Shown: positions 43,492-51,633, counted from the stretch's first letter. The stretch is 64,000 nt of DNA from Nitrospirillum sp034653275 (GCF_034653275.1 NZ_JAYEES010000003.1:1922001-1986000), one strand, 5' to 3'. Numbers and translations are program-made. The notes: generated by a model not told the origin, from the sequence alone.

Positions 43492-43983
43492 TCATTCCCC
43501 GATGCGCTCCGTCACCTGGCCTGGCGGCAGGCCCGCCACCAGGCTTTCCACGTCCACCCCCGACACCGGGTGCCGCCAGCCGGGCGCCAGGTCGCGCAGC
43601 GGCAACAGCACGAAGGCGCGCTGGTGCAGGCGGGGATGGGGCAGCATCGGCGCCGCCGCCCGGATCTGGTCATGGTAGGCCAGCAGGTCCAGGTCCAGCC
43701 CCCGCGCCTCGTTCACCTGCCGCCGCACCCGGCCGAACGCGGCCTCCACCCGGTGCAGGACGGCCAGCAGCGCCGGGGCGTCCAGGTCCGTTTCCACCCA
43801 CGCCACGCCGTTGACGTACCAGGGCTGGTCGGACGCGGGCACCGGGGCGCTACGGTACCACGGCGACACCGCCACCACCGTCACCCCCTCGCCCGCCAGC
43901 GCGCGCACCGCCGCGGCCACCACATCGCGCGAGCCGCCGACGCCGGGCACCGACAGGTTCGATCCCACGCCCACCAGAATCAT
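43492..43983 (-). CDS. folK: 2-amino-4-hydroxy-6-hydroxymethyldihydropteridine pyrophosphokinase
   Basis: Pyrophosphorylates hydroxymethyldihydropterin in folate synthesis. The 163-residue protein starts MILVGVGSNLSVPGVGG, shows WYRSAPVPASDQPWYVNGVA, VEAAFGRVRRQVNEARGLDL and the acidic metal motif DLDLLAYHD, then HPRLHQRAFVLLPLRDLAP. Typical HPPK length. It heads the folK-rpoZ-rsh run; a 16-bp palindrome lies just upstream. Confidence 0.94.
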   Translation of the reverse strand: MILVGVGSNLSVPGVGGSRDVVAAAVRALAGEGVTVVAVSPWYRSAPVPASDQPWYVNGVAWVETDLDAPALLAVLHRVEAAFGRVRRQVNEARGLDLDLLAYHDQIRAAAPMLPHPRLHQRAFVLLPLRDLAPGWRHPVSGVDVESLVAGLPPGQVTERIGE

Positions 43984-44021
43984 TCACCGCCCCCCCCTGT
44001 TGCGTACCCCTGTTGCACCCC

Positions 44022-44037
44022 TGCGACGCGCGTCGCA
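44022..44037. promoter_or_regulatory. Perfect 16-bp palindrome TGCGACGCGCGTCGCA upstream of folK
   Basis: A perfect palindrome lies 39-54 bases before folK, in the folK/NYN divergent region. Upstream of it, CCCCTGTTGC occurs twice (about 43996-44016). The position suits an operator for folK, but the repeated CpG steps could also arise by chance in GC-rich DNA. Confidence 0.35.
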
Positions 44038-44148
44038 CGGGGGCGCCAGCATCTACTCTTAAGGCCTAAACACCAGGCCCGCCGCCGGGGATGGCATCCC
44101 CAAAAGGCAGATGCGACTTTAAATACACCGGCTGCGACCATATCTCGC

Positions 44149-44178
44149 TTGAACGCGTTAACCCATTCACTTTATGTA
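44149..44178 (+). promoter_or_regulatory. Putative sigma-70 promoter of the NYN gene
   Basis: TTGAAC (44149-44154), an 18-base gap and TATGTA (44173-44178) in an AT-rich tract that contrasts with the surrounding DNA. It leaves a leader of about 85 bases before the ATG at 44269, which has AAAGGA seven bases upstream. Confidence 0.35.
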
Positions 44179-44268
44179 GGCGCTTGTCAGCGCGCTATAA
44201 AGACGGCACGCTACTGATAATTGAACCCGCTGCATTACTCTTCCAAATAATATTCAAAGGAATATAAA

Positions 44269-44853
44269 ATGTTGCATTATCCCGAGGAACGCCTCGCCCT
44301 CTTCATCGACGGCGCCAATTTATTCGCGGCCGCGCGGGCGCTGAATTTCGATATCGACTATAAGCGTTTGCTGAATTTCTGCGGAAAGCGTGGGCGGCTC
44401 ATTCGCGCCTTCTATTATACCGCGCTGGTTGAAGACCAGGAATATTCCCCCATCCGCCCGCTGGTCGATTGGCTGGATTACAATGGCTACACCATGGTCA
44501 CGAAGCCGACCAAGGAGTACACCGACGCGTCCGGCCGCCGGAAGATCAAGGGCAACATGGACATCGAGCTGGCCATCGATGTCATGGAGATGGCGCAGCA
44601 TTTGGACCACATCATGCTGTTCTCCGGCGACGGCGACTTCCGTCGCCTGGTGGAGGCGGTGCAGCGCAAGGGCGTGCGCGTCTCGGTGATCAGCACCGTG
44701 CGCTCGACCCCGCCGATGATCGCCGACGAGTTGCGCCGCCAGGCCGACAATTTCATCGAGCTGATGGATCTGGCGCCCGACATCGCCCGCGCCCACGCCC
44801 CCCGCCCGCCGGTGGAGCACGCGCAGCTTATCGACACCACGCCGATGGAATGA
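44269..44853 (+). CDS. NYN-domain (LabA/DUF88-like) ribonuclease-fold protein
   Basis: A 194-residue PIN-like protein of the NYN family. Acidic residues for metal binding are placed as in the family: LALFIDGANLFAAAR (first Asp), KGNMDIELAIDVMEMA and IMLFSGDGDFRRLVEAVQRKG. The C-terminal part has the helix DELRRQADNFIELMDLAP. Such proteins are predicted RNA-processing nucleases; bacterial members are common next to stress and DNA-repair genes. It is 42 bases upstream of the UDG gene on the same strand and the two may be co-expressed. Confidence 0.9.
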   Translation: MLHYPEERLALFIDGANLFAAARALNFDIDYKRLLNFCGKRGRLIRAFYYTALVEDQEYSPIRPLVDWLDYNGYTMVTKPTKEYTDASGRRKIKGNMDIELAIDVMEMAQHLDHIMLFSGDGDFRRLVEAVQRKGVRVSVISTVRSTPPMIADELRRQADNFIELMDLAPDIARAHAPRPPVEHAQLIDTTPME

Positions 44854-44895
44854 TATCCGGCGCCCACACGACACGGTAACGGGCGCCCTTATCCC

Positions 44896-45540
44896 ATGAT
44901 GCAGAACCTGACGCCGCCGGGGCATGACTGCCCCTTATGTCCCCGGCTGGTGGACTATCGCCTGCGCAACCGCGCGGCTTTCCCCGACAAGTTCAACGGC
45001 CCGGTGCCGTCCTTCGGCGGCCTGGACGCCCGCCTGCTGGTGGTGGGTCTGGCCCCCGGCCTGCGCGGCGCCAACTTCACCGGCCGCCCCTTCACCGGCG
45101 ACTATGCCGGTGACCTGCTGTACGCCACCCTGCTGAAGTTCGGCTTCGCCACGGGCCAGTATCTGGAGCGGCCGGATGACGGCCTGACCCTGGTCGACGC
45201 GCGCATCACCAACGCCGTGCGCTGCGTGCCGCCCGAGAACAAGCCCACGCCGGAGGAGTCGCACACCTGCCGCCCCTTCCTGGTGGCGGAACTGGAGGCG
45301 ATGACCAGGCTCAAGGCCGTGGTGGCCTTGGGCTCCGTCTCCCACACCAGCGTCATCCGCACCTTCGGCCTGCGCCAGGCGGCCCATCCCTTCGGCCACG
45401 GCGCCCGGCACGACCTGGGCGGCGGGGTGACGCTGTTCGACAGCTATCACTGCTCCCGCTACAACACCAACACCGGCCGCCTGACCGACGCCATGTTCGA
45501 GGACGTGTTCCAGGCGGTGCGCCAATACCTGGGCGCCTAA
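44896..45540 (+). CDS. Family 5 uracil-DNA glycosylase (UdgB type) with Fe-S cysteines
   Basis: Removes uracil and some other deaminated bases. The 214-residue protein has motif A in the form GLAPGLRGANFTGRPFTGD, which lacks the catalytic Asp of family 1 and is the hallmark of family 5, and the C-terminal motif HCSRYNTNTGRLT. Four cysteines positioned for a [4Fe-4S] cluster are CPLC near the N-terminus and two more in CVPPENKPTPEESHTC. Follows the NYN gene closely. Ends at a GC-rich hairpin facing smpB. Confidence 0.93.
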   Translation: MMQNLTPPGHDCPLCPRLVDYRLRNRAAFPDKFNGPVPSFGGLDARLLVVGLAPGLRGANFTGRPFTGDYAGDLLYATLLKFGFATGQYLERPDDGLTLVDARITNAVRCVPPENKPTPEESHTCRPFLVAELEAMTRLKAVVALGSVSHTSVIRTFGLRQAAHPFGHGARHDLGGGVTLFDSYHCSRYNTNTGRLTDAMFEDVFQAVRQYLGA

Positions 45541-45551
45541 GCCCCCAGCGC

Positions 45552-45580
45552 GGAAGGCCGGGGCGACGCCCCGGCCTTCC
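45552..45580. terminator. Hairpin between convergent UDG gene and smpB
   Basis: A perfect 13-bp stem, GGAAGGCCGGGGC (45552-45564) and GCCCCGGCCTTCC (45568-45580), with a GAC loop. It has no T-run, so it may act with Rho or simply as a 3' stabiliser for both genes. Confidence 0.55.
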
Positions 45581-45602
45581 CCAATTCCAAACGGCGAATG
45601 CT

Positions 45603-46073
45603 TCAGCCCTTGGCCCGCATCAGGCGCGCCTTGTCGCGCTGCCAGTCGCGTTCCTTCTCCGCCTCGCGCTTGTCGCCCTTCTTCTTGCCCTTGGCCACGC
45701 CGATCTCGACCTTGGCGTAGCCGCGGTCGTTGAAATAGATCGACAGCGGAATCAGGGTGACGCCGTCGCGGCGGATGGAGGCGAACAGCTTGTCCATCTC
45801 ACGGCGGCGGACCAGCAGCTTGCGCGCCCGCTTGGGCTCATGCTGGAAAAAGCGGCCGGCCAGCTGGTATTCCGGGAAATGGGCGTTGATCAGGTACAAC
45901 TCCCCATCCCGCTCCCCGGCATAGGACTCGGCGATGCTGACCCGGCCGGCGCGCAGCGACTTGACCTCCGTCCCGGTCAGCATGATGCCCGCCTCGATCG
46001 TTTCGGTAATGAAAAAATCGAAACGGGCGCGCCGATTTTGCGCGGCGTATTTATGTTCGTCGGCACGTGCCAT
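45603..46073 (-). CDS. smpB: SsrA-binding protein SmpB
   Basis: Partner of tmRNA in ribosome rescue. The 156-residue protein has AAQNRRARFDFFITETIEAG, LTGTEVKSLRAGRVSIAESY, the FFQHEPKRARKLLVRRREMD segment and the basic tail KKKGDKREAEKERDWQRDKA. Full-length and normal. It lies 22 bases after dapA; dapA-smpB is a common alphaproteobacterial pair. Confidence 0.97.
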   Translation of the reverse strand: MARADEHKYAAQNRRARFDFFITETIEAGIMLTGTEVKSLRAGRVSIAESYAGERDGELYLINAHFPEYQLAGRFFQHEPKRARKLLVRRREMDKLFASIRRDGVTLIPLSIYFNDRGYAKVEIGVAKGKKKGDKREAEKERDWQRDKARLMRAKG

Positions 46074-46095
46074 GGCGGCTATCCGGCCCCTTCCC

Positions 46096-46989
46096 TCAGC
46101 TCAGCAGGCCGGCGTGGACCAGGGCCGCGCGCACCAGCTCCTGAGTCGCCGGCGTTGTTTCCACCAGCGGCAGGCGCAGTTCCGGACGGCACAGGCCCAG
46201 CAGGCTGGCGGCGTACTTCACCGGCGCCGGGCTGGTCTCCACGAACATGGCGTGGTGCAGCGGCATCAGCAGGTCGCGGATGCGGGCCATCTCCGTGAGG
46301 TCGCCGCGCACCCAGGCGTTCTGCATCTCGGCGCACAGGCGCGGCGCCACGTTGGCCGTGACGGAGATGCAGCCGACGCCGCCCTGCGCCAGGAAGGCCG
46401 TGGCGGTGGCGTCCTCGCCCGACAGCTGGATGAAGTCAGGGCCCAACTCGACCCGTGTGCGCAACGGCCGCACCAAATCAGCGGTGGCGTCCTTCACGCC
46501 AACGATGTTAGGCAACGCCGCGAGGCGGGCCATGGTGGCGATCGACATGTCGATCACGCTGCGGCCGGGGATGTTATAAATGATGATGGGCAGGTCGGCC
46601 GCATCATGGATGGCTTTGAAATGCTGGTAGAGACCTTCTTGCGTCGGCTTGTTGTAGTAGGGCGTCACCACCAGGGCGGCGTCGGCGCCCACGGCCTTGG
46701 CATGCTTGGTCAGGCTGATGGCCTCGGCCGTGGAGTTGCTGCCGGTGCCGGCGACCACGGGGACGCGACGGTCCGCCACCTCGACGCACAGCTCGACCAG
46801 GCGGCGGTGCTCCTCATGGCTCAGCGTCGGCGACTCGCCGGTGGTGCCGCAGGGGACAAGGCCGTGCGTGCCCTCTTTGACCTGCCAGTCCACCAAGGCC
46901 TGGAAGGCGCGCTCGTCCACTTTACCGTCGGCGAACGGCGTGATCAGGGCGACGAGGGAACCGGCGAGGGCGGGCGTGGCGGTGGTCAT
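46096..46989 (-). CDS. dapA: 4-hydroxy-tetrahydrodipicolinate synthase
   Basis: Condenses pyruvate with aspartate semialdehyde, the first step of lysine and diaminopimelate synthesis. The 297-residue protein shows GTTGESPTLSHEEHRRLVEL, YYNKPTQEGLYQHFKAI, IIYNIPGRSVIDMS and the Schiff-base lysine K166 in IVGVKDATADL. ATG 46989 is preferred to the frame reaching 47010, as it begins at the conserved MTTATPALAGSLVALITPF region. Divergent from the lytic transglycosylase, with under 120 bases between. Confidence 0.96.
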   Translation of the reverse strand: MTTATPALAGSLVALITPFADGKVDERAFQALVDWQVKEGTHGLVPCGTTGESPTLSHEEHRRLVELCVEVADRRVPVVAGTGSNSTAEAISLTKHAKAVGADAALVVTPYYNKPTQEGLYQHFKAIHDAADLPIIIYNIPGRSVIDMSIATMARLAALPNIVGVKDATADLVRPLRTRVELGPDFIQLSGEDATATAFLAQGGVGCISVTANVAPRLCAEMQNAWVRGDLTEMARIRDLLMPLHHAMFVETSPAPVKYAASLLGLCRPELRLPLVETTPATQELVRAALVHAGLLS

Positions 46990-47106
46990 CTCTGCAATCT
47001 CCGTGGGCATTCGACCCGAAAGGCGCGAACCTTAGCGGCCCGGCACCTGGGTGACAAGCGACGAGAAAAGGCCCCCTGGGCCTCGTTCCGGCGGGGGCTG
47101 GCGGCC

Positions 47107-49065
47107 TTGATCCTGCCGCTTTCCCTCGTGGCGCTCCCTGTCACCGCCCTCGCCCAGTCGTCCAGCGATATCAGCACCTACCGCGCCGCCTTCAAGGCGG
47201 CCGACAGGGGCAAGTGGGCCGACGCCCACAAGCTGGCCGAGCGCGGGCATGACCCGCTGGCCGACAAGGTCCTGACCTGGATGGATCTCGGCCGCGCCGA
47301 CACCGACGCCAGCTTCCAGGAGCTGACGGACTTCATCGACAAGAATCCGGATTGGCCCGGTCTGGCGGCCCTGCGCCGCAACGCCGAGATCCGCATGCCC
47401 AATTTCGGCGACACGCCGACGCGCGACTGGTTCGACAAGCACCCGCCCCTGACCACCGCCGGCTTCAACCGCTACGCCGACAGCCTGCTGAACCTGGGTG
47501 ACAGCGAGAAGGCCATCGGCCTGATCCGCGACCGCTACATCAAGGGCAACTTCGGCGTGGTGGATGAGCGGACGTTCCGCACCAAGTACGTGGCCATCCT
47601 GCGGCCCGCCGACCATTGGGCCCGCCTGGACCGCCTGCTGTGGGAGAACGACGAGGAAGACGCGCGGCGCATGCTGCCCATCGTCGATCCCGGCCACCAG
47701 GCCGTGGCGCTGGCCCGCCTGGCCATGGCCGACCTGGACCCGGGCGTGGAGCGCCTGCTGCAGCAGGTGCCCGCCCCGCTGATGAGCGAGCCCGGCATCA
47801 CCTACGAACGCCTGCGCTGGCGCCGGCGCAAGGAGATGGACGCCGGCGCGCTGGAGATCCTGGAGAACCTGCCCAAGGACGCGGGCCCCAAGAACGCCAA
47901 TGGCGACCTGGGCCATCCCGAGGCCTGGTGGACGGAACGCCACATCCTGGCGCGCCACCTGATGGACCAGGGCCAGATGCAGCGCGCGTACCGCCTGGCG
48001 GCCAACCACGGCGTGACCGACGGCCTGGGCTTCATCCAGGCGGAGTTCCTGGCCGGCTGGCTGTCGCTGCAGTTCCTGAACAAGCCGGAGCAGGCGCTGG
48101 AGCATTTCACCCGCCTGTATGAGGGTGTCTCCTCCCCCGTCGGCCAGTCGCGCGGCGCCTATTGGGCCGGCCGGGCCTGCGAGAAGCTGGGCAACCCGGA
48201 ACGCGCCCGCCAGTGGTACGAGTTGGGCGCGCGGTACGGCAGCACCTTCTACGGCATGATGGCGCAGGAGAAGCTGGGCCAGGCGGAGGCCATCCCCATC
48301 GCCCCCACGCCCTCCGCCGACGCCCGCGCCAAGTTCGAAAAGAACGAACTGGCGCGCGCCGCCCGCCTGCTGGACAAGGTGCTGACCGAGGACGACGACC
48401 GCGTGGACCTGTTCCTGCGCAAGCTGTCGCAGGACGCCAAGACGCCGGACGACTTCGTGCTGGTGGCCAGGGCGGCGCTGGAAATGCACCGCCGCGACCT
48501 GGGCGTGGGCATCAGCCGGCTGTCGCTGAACAAGGGCATCGTGCTGGCCGACGCGGGTTATCCCATCGTCGCCAGCCACCTGCCGGCGCAGCCGGAGCCG
48601 GCGCTGATCCACGCCCTCATCCGCCAGGAAAGCAGCTTCAAGGTGGACGCCGCCAGCGGCGCCGGCGCCCTGGGCCTGATGCAGCTGATGCCGCCCACGG
48701 CGCAGCAGTTGGCCAGGCGCGAGGGCATGAAATACACGGTCGCCAAGCTGACCCACGACCCCGACTTCAACATCCGCGTGGGCAGCGTGTTCGTGCAGGA
48801 CCTGCTGGACCGCTTCGGCGGTTCCTACATCCTGGCCATCGCCGCCTACAACGCCGGCCCCGGCCGGGTGGCCAACTGGCTGCGCGACTATGGCGACCCG
48901 CGCATCGAGGCGGTGGATCCGGTGGACTGGATCGAGACCCTGCCCTTCTACGAGACGCGCAACTATGTCCAGCGCGTGCTGGAGAACCTGCACGTCTACC
49001 GCATCCGCATGGGGGGCCGCCAAATGCCGATGACCACGGACCTGAAGCGGGGCACGGCCGGTTGA
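47107..49065 (+). CDS. Soluble lytic murein transglycosylase (Slt70-like), start unresolved
   Basis: Cleaves peptidoglycan with release of anhydromuropeptides. An N-terminal superhelical region of many short repeats is followed by the SLT domain with catalytic Glu E508 (by this start) in IRQESSFKVDAASGAGALGL, then YILAIAAYNAGPGRVANWL and TLPFYETRNYVQRVLEN. The signal peptide appears to begin before the annotated TTG at 47107: in-frame KRREKAPWASFRRGLAALIL has no ATG, GTG or TTG before it. A GTG at 47051 in another frame would join by one extra C in CCCCC (47072-47076), so the true start or a sequence error is open. Confidence 0.9.
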   Translation: MILPLSLVALPVTALAQSSSDISTYRAAFKAADRGKWADAHKLAERGHDPLADKVLTWMDLGRADTDASFQELTDFIDKNPDWPGLAALRRNAEIRMPNFGDTPTRDWFDKHPPLTTAGFNRYADSLLNLGDSEKAIGLIRDRYIKGNFGVVDERTFRTKYVAILRPADHWARLDRLLWENDEEDARRMLPIVDPGHQAVALARLAMADLDPGVERLLQQVPAPLMSEPGITYERLRWRRRKEMDAGALEILENLPKDAGPKNANGDLGHPEAWWTERHILARHLMDQGQMQRAYRLAANHGVTDGLGFIQAEFLAGWLSLQFLNKPEQALEHFTRLYEGVSSPVGQSRGAYWAGRACEKLGNPERARQWYELGARYGSTFYGMMAQEKLGQAEAIPIAPTPSADARAKFEKNELARAARLLDKVLTEDDDRVDLFLRKLSQDAKTPDDFVLVARAALEMHRRDLGVGISRLSLNKGIVLADAGYPIVASHLPAQPEPALIHALIRQESSFKVDAASGAGALGLMQLMPPTAQQLARREGMKYTVAKLTHDPDFNIRVGSVFVQDLLDRFGGSYILAIAAYNAGPGRVANWLRDYGDPRIEAVDPVDWIETLPFYETRNYVQRVLENLHVYRIRMGGRQMPMTTDLKRGTAG

Positions 49066-49200
49066 TGTCCAATCGGCAACACTATTTTGGTTAATTCGCG
49101 CAAAAGGTTAGGGGCGAAACCCTCAGACCCAATGTTAACTTGCGATTAATGACGAAGGCCATATCCTACCCCGGTAAACAGTTCCCGGTAGGTACGCGCC

Positions 49201-49446
49201 ATGGCCTCTGTTCCCCTGGCTCCGCAGCCGCTTCCCGCCGCCCTGCTGCGGGCCGCCGCCGTCCATCATCGCCTGGTCGACGCCTTCATCCAGCTGACGC
49301 GGACTGAACTGGCGCGCCAGCGCGATGATTACGCCCGCGACAGCCTCAATGAGTTGCTGGACGTGCTCAAGGCCCAGTTGGTCGCATACGGATCGGATGC
49401 CGTGGCCGCGCGCCCGCCAGGGATGGAGGCCGCCAACCTACCCTGA
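49201..49446 (+). CDS. Small hypothetical protein (81 residues)
   Basis: A predicted helical protein (MASVPLAPQPLPAALLRAAA, then VHHRLVDAFIQLTRTELARQ and SLNELLDVLKAQLVAY) with no recognised family and no signal peptide. The ribosome site is weak (GGTAGG). Composition and codon bias match the genome, which favours a real gene, but evidence is limited. It stands alone after the transglycosylase. Confidence 0.5.
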   Translation: MASVPLAPQPLPAALLRAAAVHHRLVDAFIQLTRTELARQRDDYARDSLNELLDVLKAQLVAYGSDAVAARPPGMEAANLP

Positions 49447-49804
49447 CCTACGCGATTAGGAGACCCCCGGGGCTGGGCGCCCCACGGAAGAGTGGCGCGA
49501 GTCGGCACTCATACCCATCGGCGCCTGAACTTTTCAGCCGTGATACCCCTGGCATCACCGCCGCTCCCTGGTGTTCGCGATTGTTACGGGGACTGAAAAG
49601 ATGAATACTATTGTATTCTCTCAGCTAAACAGCTCTAAAGAAGGATACGTTGGGGAAAGGTTGAGTGTGGGGAGACAATGCCAGTTGTCAGCGCCAAGGC
49701 GCCTTCATACTCTCGCCCCAATTCAGGCTTCCTACCTTAGTAGGTTATGCTGTCGTCCCATCCGATGAACTCAGATGGCGCGTCATCGACTTGGAGTAGT
49801 GCCC
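49447..49804. other. Noncoding region before the XRE regulator, with two inverted repeats
   Basis: About 358 bases without a convincing gene; a 65-codon frame at 49571-49768 has no homology and poor composition. Two inverted repeats are visible: GCGCC-AAG-GCGCC region at 49691-49703 and CCTAC-CTTA-GTAGG at 49731-49744, the latter 61 bases before the XRE start. The region is AT-rich in the middle (49590-49680), suggesting promoter sequence. Confidence 0.45.
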
Positions 49805-50395
49805 ATGCCCCGTAGGACTAAGAACACGGTTGTTGCCGAACTTGAAGGCAAGATTGAGAACCACGTCGCCAGCCGCATTCGTTTGCGGCGCGGTCTTCTG
49901 GGGATGAGCCAGTCGGATCTGGCCCGCGCCTTGGGTATCACCTTCCAACAAGTGCAGAAGTACGAACGGGGATCGAACCGTGTTTCGGTGGGCAAGCTCT
50001 ATCGGCTGGCCGAAATCCTGGACGTGCCGTTGACCTTCTTCTTCGACGACCTGGAGAGCGGCGCCGACCGCCCCGCCCCCACCAGCTTCAGCGCTCCGGA
50101 CGAGGGGTCGCCCCTGCTGTCGCGCCGCGACCTGGATCTGTTGCGGGCCTGGCGCAACGCCCCGGCGGACATCGCCGACTGCGTCGCCGGTCTGCTGCGC
50201 GCCGTATCGCATGACGACGACGGCGCCGAAACCGCCCCCGCCGCCTCCGCCGCGCCCTCCGGCGACGGCGAGGAAGATGCCGGCGGCGACGCCAAGCCGG
50301 CCCGCCGCCGCCGTGGCGCGGTCTGGGACCCCGCGGACATGTACAAGGCCGCCAAGGCGCCCAAGCGCGGCAAGTCGGCCCCCACGCCTCCGTAA
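49805..50395 (+). CDS. XRE-family helix-turn-helix regulator
   Basis: A 196-residue DNA-binding protein. It starts MPRRTKNTVVAELEGKIENH at 49805, preceded by GGAG. The HTH_3 domain covers about 20-75 (VASRIRLRRGLLGMSQSDLA, LGITFQQVQKYERGSNRVSV). The rest (80-196) is low-complexity, with an acidic Ala-rich part and a basic tail (KPARRRRGAVWDP). Relatives in alphaproteobacteria (often called CtrA-associated or phage-type) have a similar HTH and a short variable tail. Targets unknown; it may bind the repeats upstream of its own gene. Confidence 0.88.
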   Translation: MPRRTKNTVVAELEGKIENHVASRIRLRRGLLGMSQSDLARALGITFQQVQKYERGSNRVSVGKLYRLAEILDVPLTFFFDDLESGADRPAPTSFSAPDEGSPLLSRRDLDLLRAWRNAPADIADCVAGLLRAVSHDDDGAETAPAASAAPSGDGEEDAGGDAKPARRRRGAVWDPADMYKAAKAPKRGKSAPTPP

Positions 50396-50418
50396 TCGGC
50401 ACGGGTATGGACGAATGA

Positions 50419-50459
50419 AAAAGGGCTCGGGAGGGGAAACCTTCCGGGCCCTTTTCATT
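50419..50459. terminator. Bidirectional terminator between XRE and PhnA-like genes
   Basis: Outer arms AAAAGGGC (50419-50426) and GCCCTTTT (50448-50455), with an inner stem CGGGAGG / CCTTCCG (one mismatch) around GAAA, followed by CATTTTT. Suitable for both convergent genes. Confidence 0.8.
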
Positions 50460-50469
50460 TTTGGCCGTC

Positions 50470-50793
50470 CTACCCCTTCTTCACGAACTCCGCCCTCAGA
50501 ACCAGGCCCTTGATGGTGTCGTGGCGGCAGTCGATCTCCTGCGCGTCGCCGGTCAGGCGGATGGACCGGATGACCGTGCCCCGCTTCAGCACCTGGTTGG
50601 CGCCCTTCACCTTCAAATCCTTGATCAGGGTGACGCTGTCGCCGTCGGCCAGGAGGTTGCCCACGGAATCCCGCACCTCGACCACGGCCCCTTGTGCAGG
50701 GGTTGCCGCGGCGTTCGCCGCCGCCTGGCTGGCCGGGATCCACTCGCCGGTGGCCTCGTCATAGACAAACTCTTCATCGGCCGCACTATTCAT
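50470..50793 (-). CDS. PhnA/YjdM-like protein lacking the N-terminal zinc ribbon
   Basis: A 107-residue protein. The C-terminal two thirds match YjdM/PhnA (VRDSVGNLLADGDSVTLIKD, LKVKGANQVLKRGT, EIDCRHDTIKGLVLRAEFVK KG). The N-terminus, which in E. coli holds a CxxC zinc ribbon, is replaced by MNSAADEEFVYDEATGEWIP with no cysteines, so no metal site is expected. The family name 'alkylphosphonate uptake' has little functional support. The start at 50793 has GAGG six bases before it. Confidence 0.85.
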   Translation of the reverse strand: MNSAADEEFVYDEATGEWIPASQAAANAAATPAQGAVVEVRDSVGNLLADGDSVTLIKDLKVKGANQVLKRGTVIRSIRLTGDAQEIDCRHDTIKGLVLRAEFVKKG

Positions 50794-51013
50794 CGGGAAC
50801 CTCAATCGTCGCGCATAGGTCACCGCACCCAGGAACGCCGAAGAAGGGGCGCGGGCGCGGTGGCAGGGATGTGTCTATCGGTTGGCCGGTGGATCAGGGC
50901 GCCGGCACGCCGCCGCCGGGAAGGTAGCCGACCGGGCGGCGGCCGTCACGCCCCAAAGCCCTGGCGGTGCTATAATGGCGCCCAGCCAGGAATGAGACCC
51001 GGAAGGCCTTATC

Positions 51014-51379
51014 ATGACCGATCTTCCCCAGGAGTTGCGGGGCACCCGCGTGCTGGTCTGCGCCGACGACGGCCCGCTGTTGGCCAGTGACCAGGACGCC
51101 GTGCCCCTGGTCGGCCTGGCGTGGGAACATGCCGCCCGGGTGGTGGCCATCCCCCTCAGCCGCCTGGCGCCCGGCTTCCTCACCCTGGCCACGGGTCAGG
51201 CGGGGGCCATCATCCAGAAGTTCGCCAACTATCAGCTGCGCCCGGTCATCGTCGGCGACGTCAGCGCCTGGACGGCCGGCAGCGGGGCCCTGCGCGATTT
51301 CATCCATGAGGCCAACCGGGGCCAGGTCGTCTGGTTCGTCGACGATCTGGCGGCGCTGGAACGGCGCCTGGCGGCGTGA
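51014..51379 (+). CDS. DUF4180 protein
   Basis: A 121-residue soluble protein of the DUF4180 family: strands VLVCADDGP, a helix with LASDQDAVPLVGLAWEHAAR, then the hallmark FANYQLRPVIVGDVSAW and LRDFIHEANRGQVVWFVDD. Function unknown; members occur near stress and regulatory genes. Convergent with tRNA-Ser. Single gene. Confidence 0.85.
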   Translation: MTDLPQELRGTRVLVCADDGPLLASDQDAVPLVGLAWEHAARVVAIPLSRLAPGFLTLATGQAGAIIQKFANYQLRPVIVGDVSAWTAGSGALRDFIHEANRGQVVWFVDDLAALERRLAA

Positions 51380-51477
51380 CCCGTCAGGTCATCTTTCAAT
51401 AGAATGGTCGCGTCGGCCGCGCGTGTGGCGGGATAGGCGGAAGGACCGCGTCGTTACGCGCCCAGAACCAGAAACGA

Positions 51478-51503
51478 CAAAGCCGCCCCGAAGGGCGGCT
51501 TGT
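51478..51503. terminator. Terminator between DUF4180 gene and tRNA-Ser
   Basis: Stem AAGCCGCCC (51480-51488), loop CGAA, GGGCGGCTT (51493-51501). On the minus strand it is followed by TGTCGTTTCT and would end the tRNA transcript; on the plus strand TGTCCGTTTC follows. Confidence 0.75.
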
Positions 51504-51541
51504 CCGTTTCACTCACCCGCTGATATGGCCTGGGCAAGTGA

Positions 51542-51633
51542 TGGCGGAGGGGATGGGATTCGAACCCACGGTACCAGTTTCCCGGTACGACGGTTTAGCA
51601 AACCGTTGCCTTCAGCCACTCGGCCACCCCTCC
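51542..51633 (-). tRNA. tRNA-Ser (anticodon GCU)
   Basis: On the minus strand the sequence starts GGAGGGGTGGCCGAGTGGCT at 51633 and pairs its 7-bp acceptor stem with CCCCTCC at 51552-51546. The anticodon arm reads ACGGTTTGCTAAACCGT with GCU in the loop, followed by a long variable arm (GTACCGGGAAACTGGTACC region) as in serine tRNAs, then a TTCGAATC T-loop. CCA is encoded (51544-51542). Typical 92-base length. Confidence 0.96.

Noticed and set aside
45934..47040. Upstream extension of the transglycosylase frame
   Set aside because: Antisense to smpB and dapA with no homology; only the part after 47040 resembles a signal peptide.
49571..49768. A 65-codon frame before the XRE gene
   Set aside because: Unusual composition, no ribosome site and no recognisable fold. 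Treated as noncoding.
51542..51633. Integrated element at tRNA-Ser
   Set aside because: No integrase and no repeat of the tRNA 3' end were seen on either side; flanking genes are ordinary.
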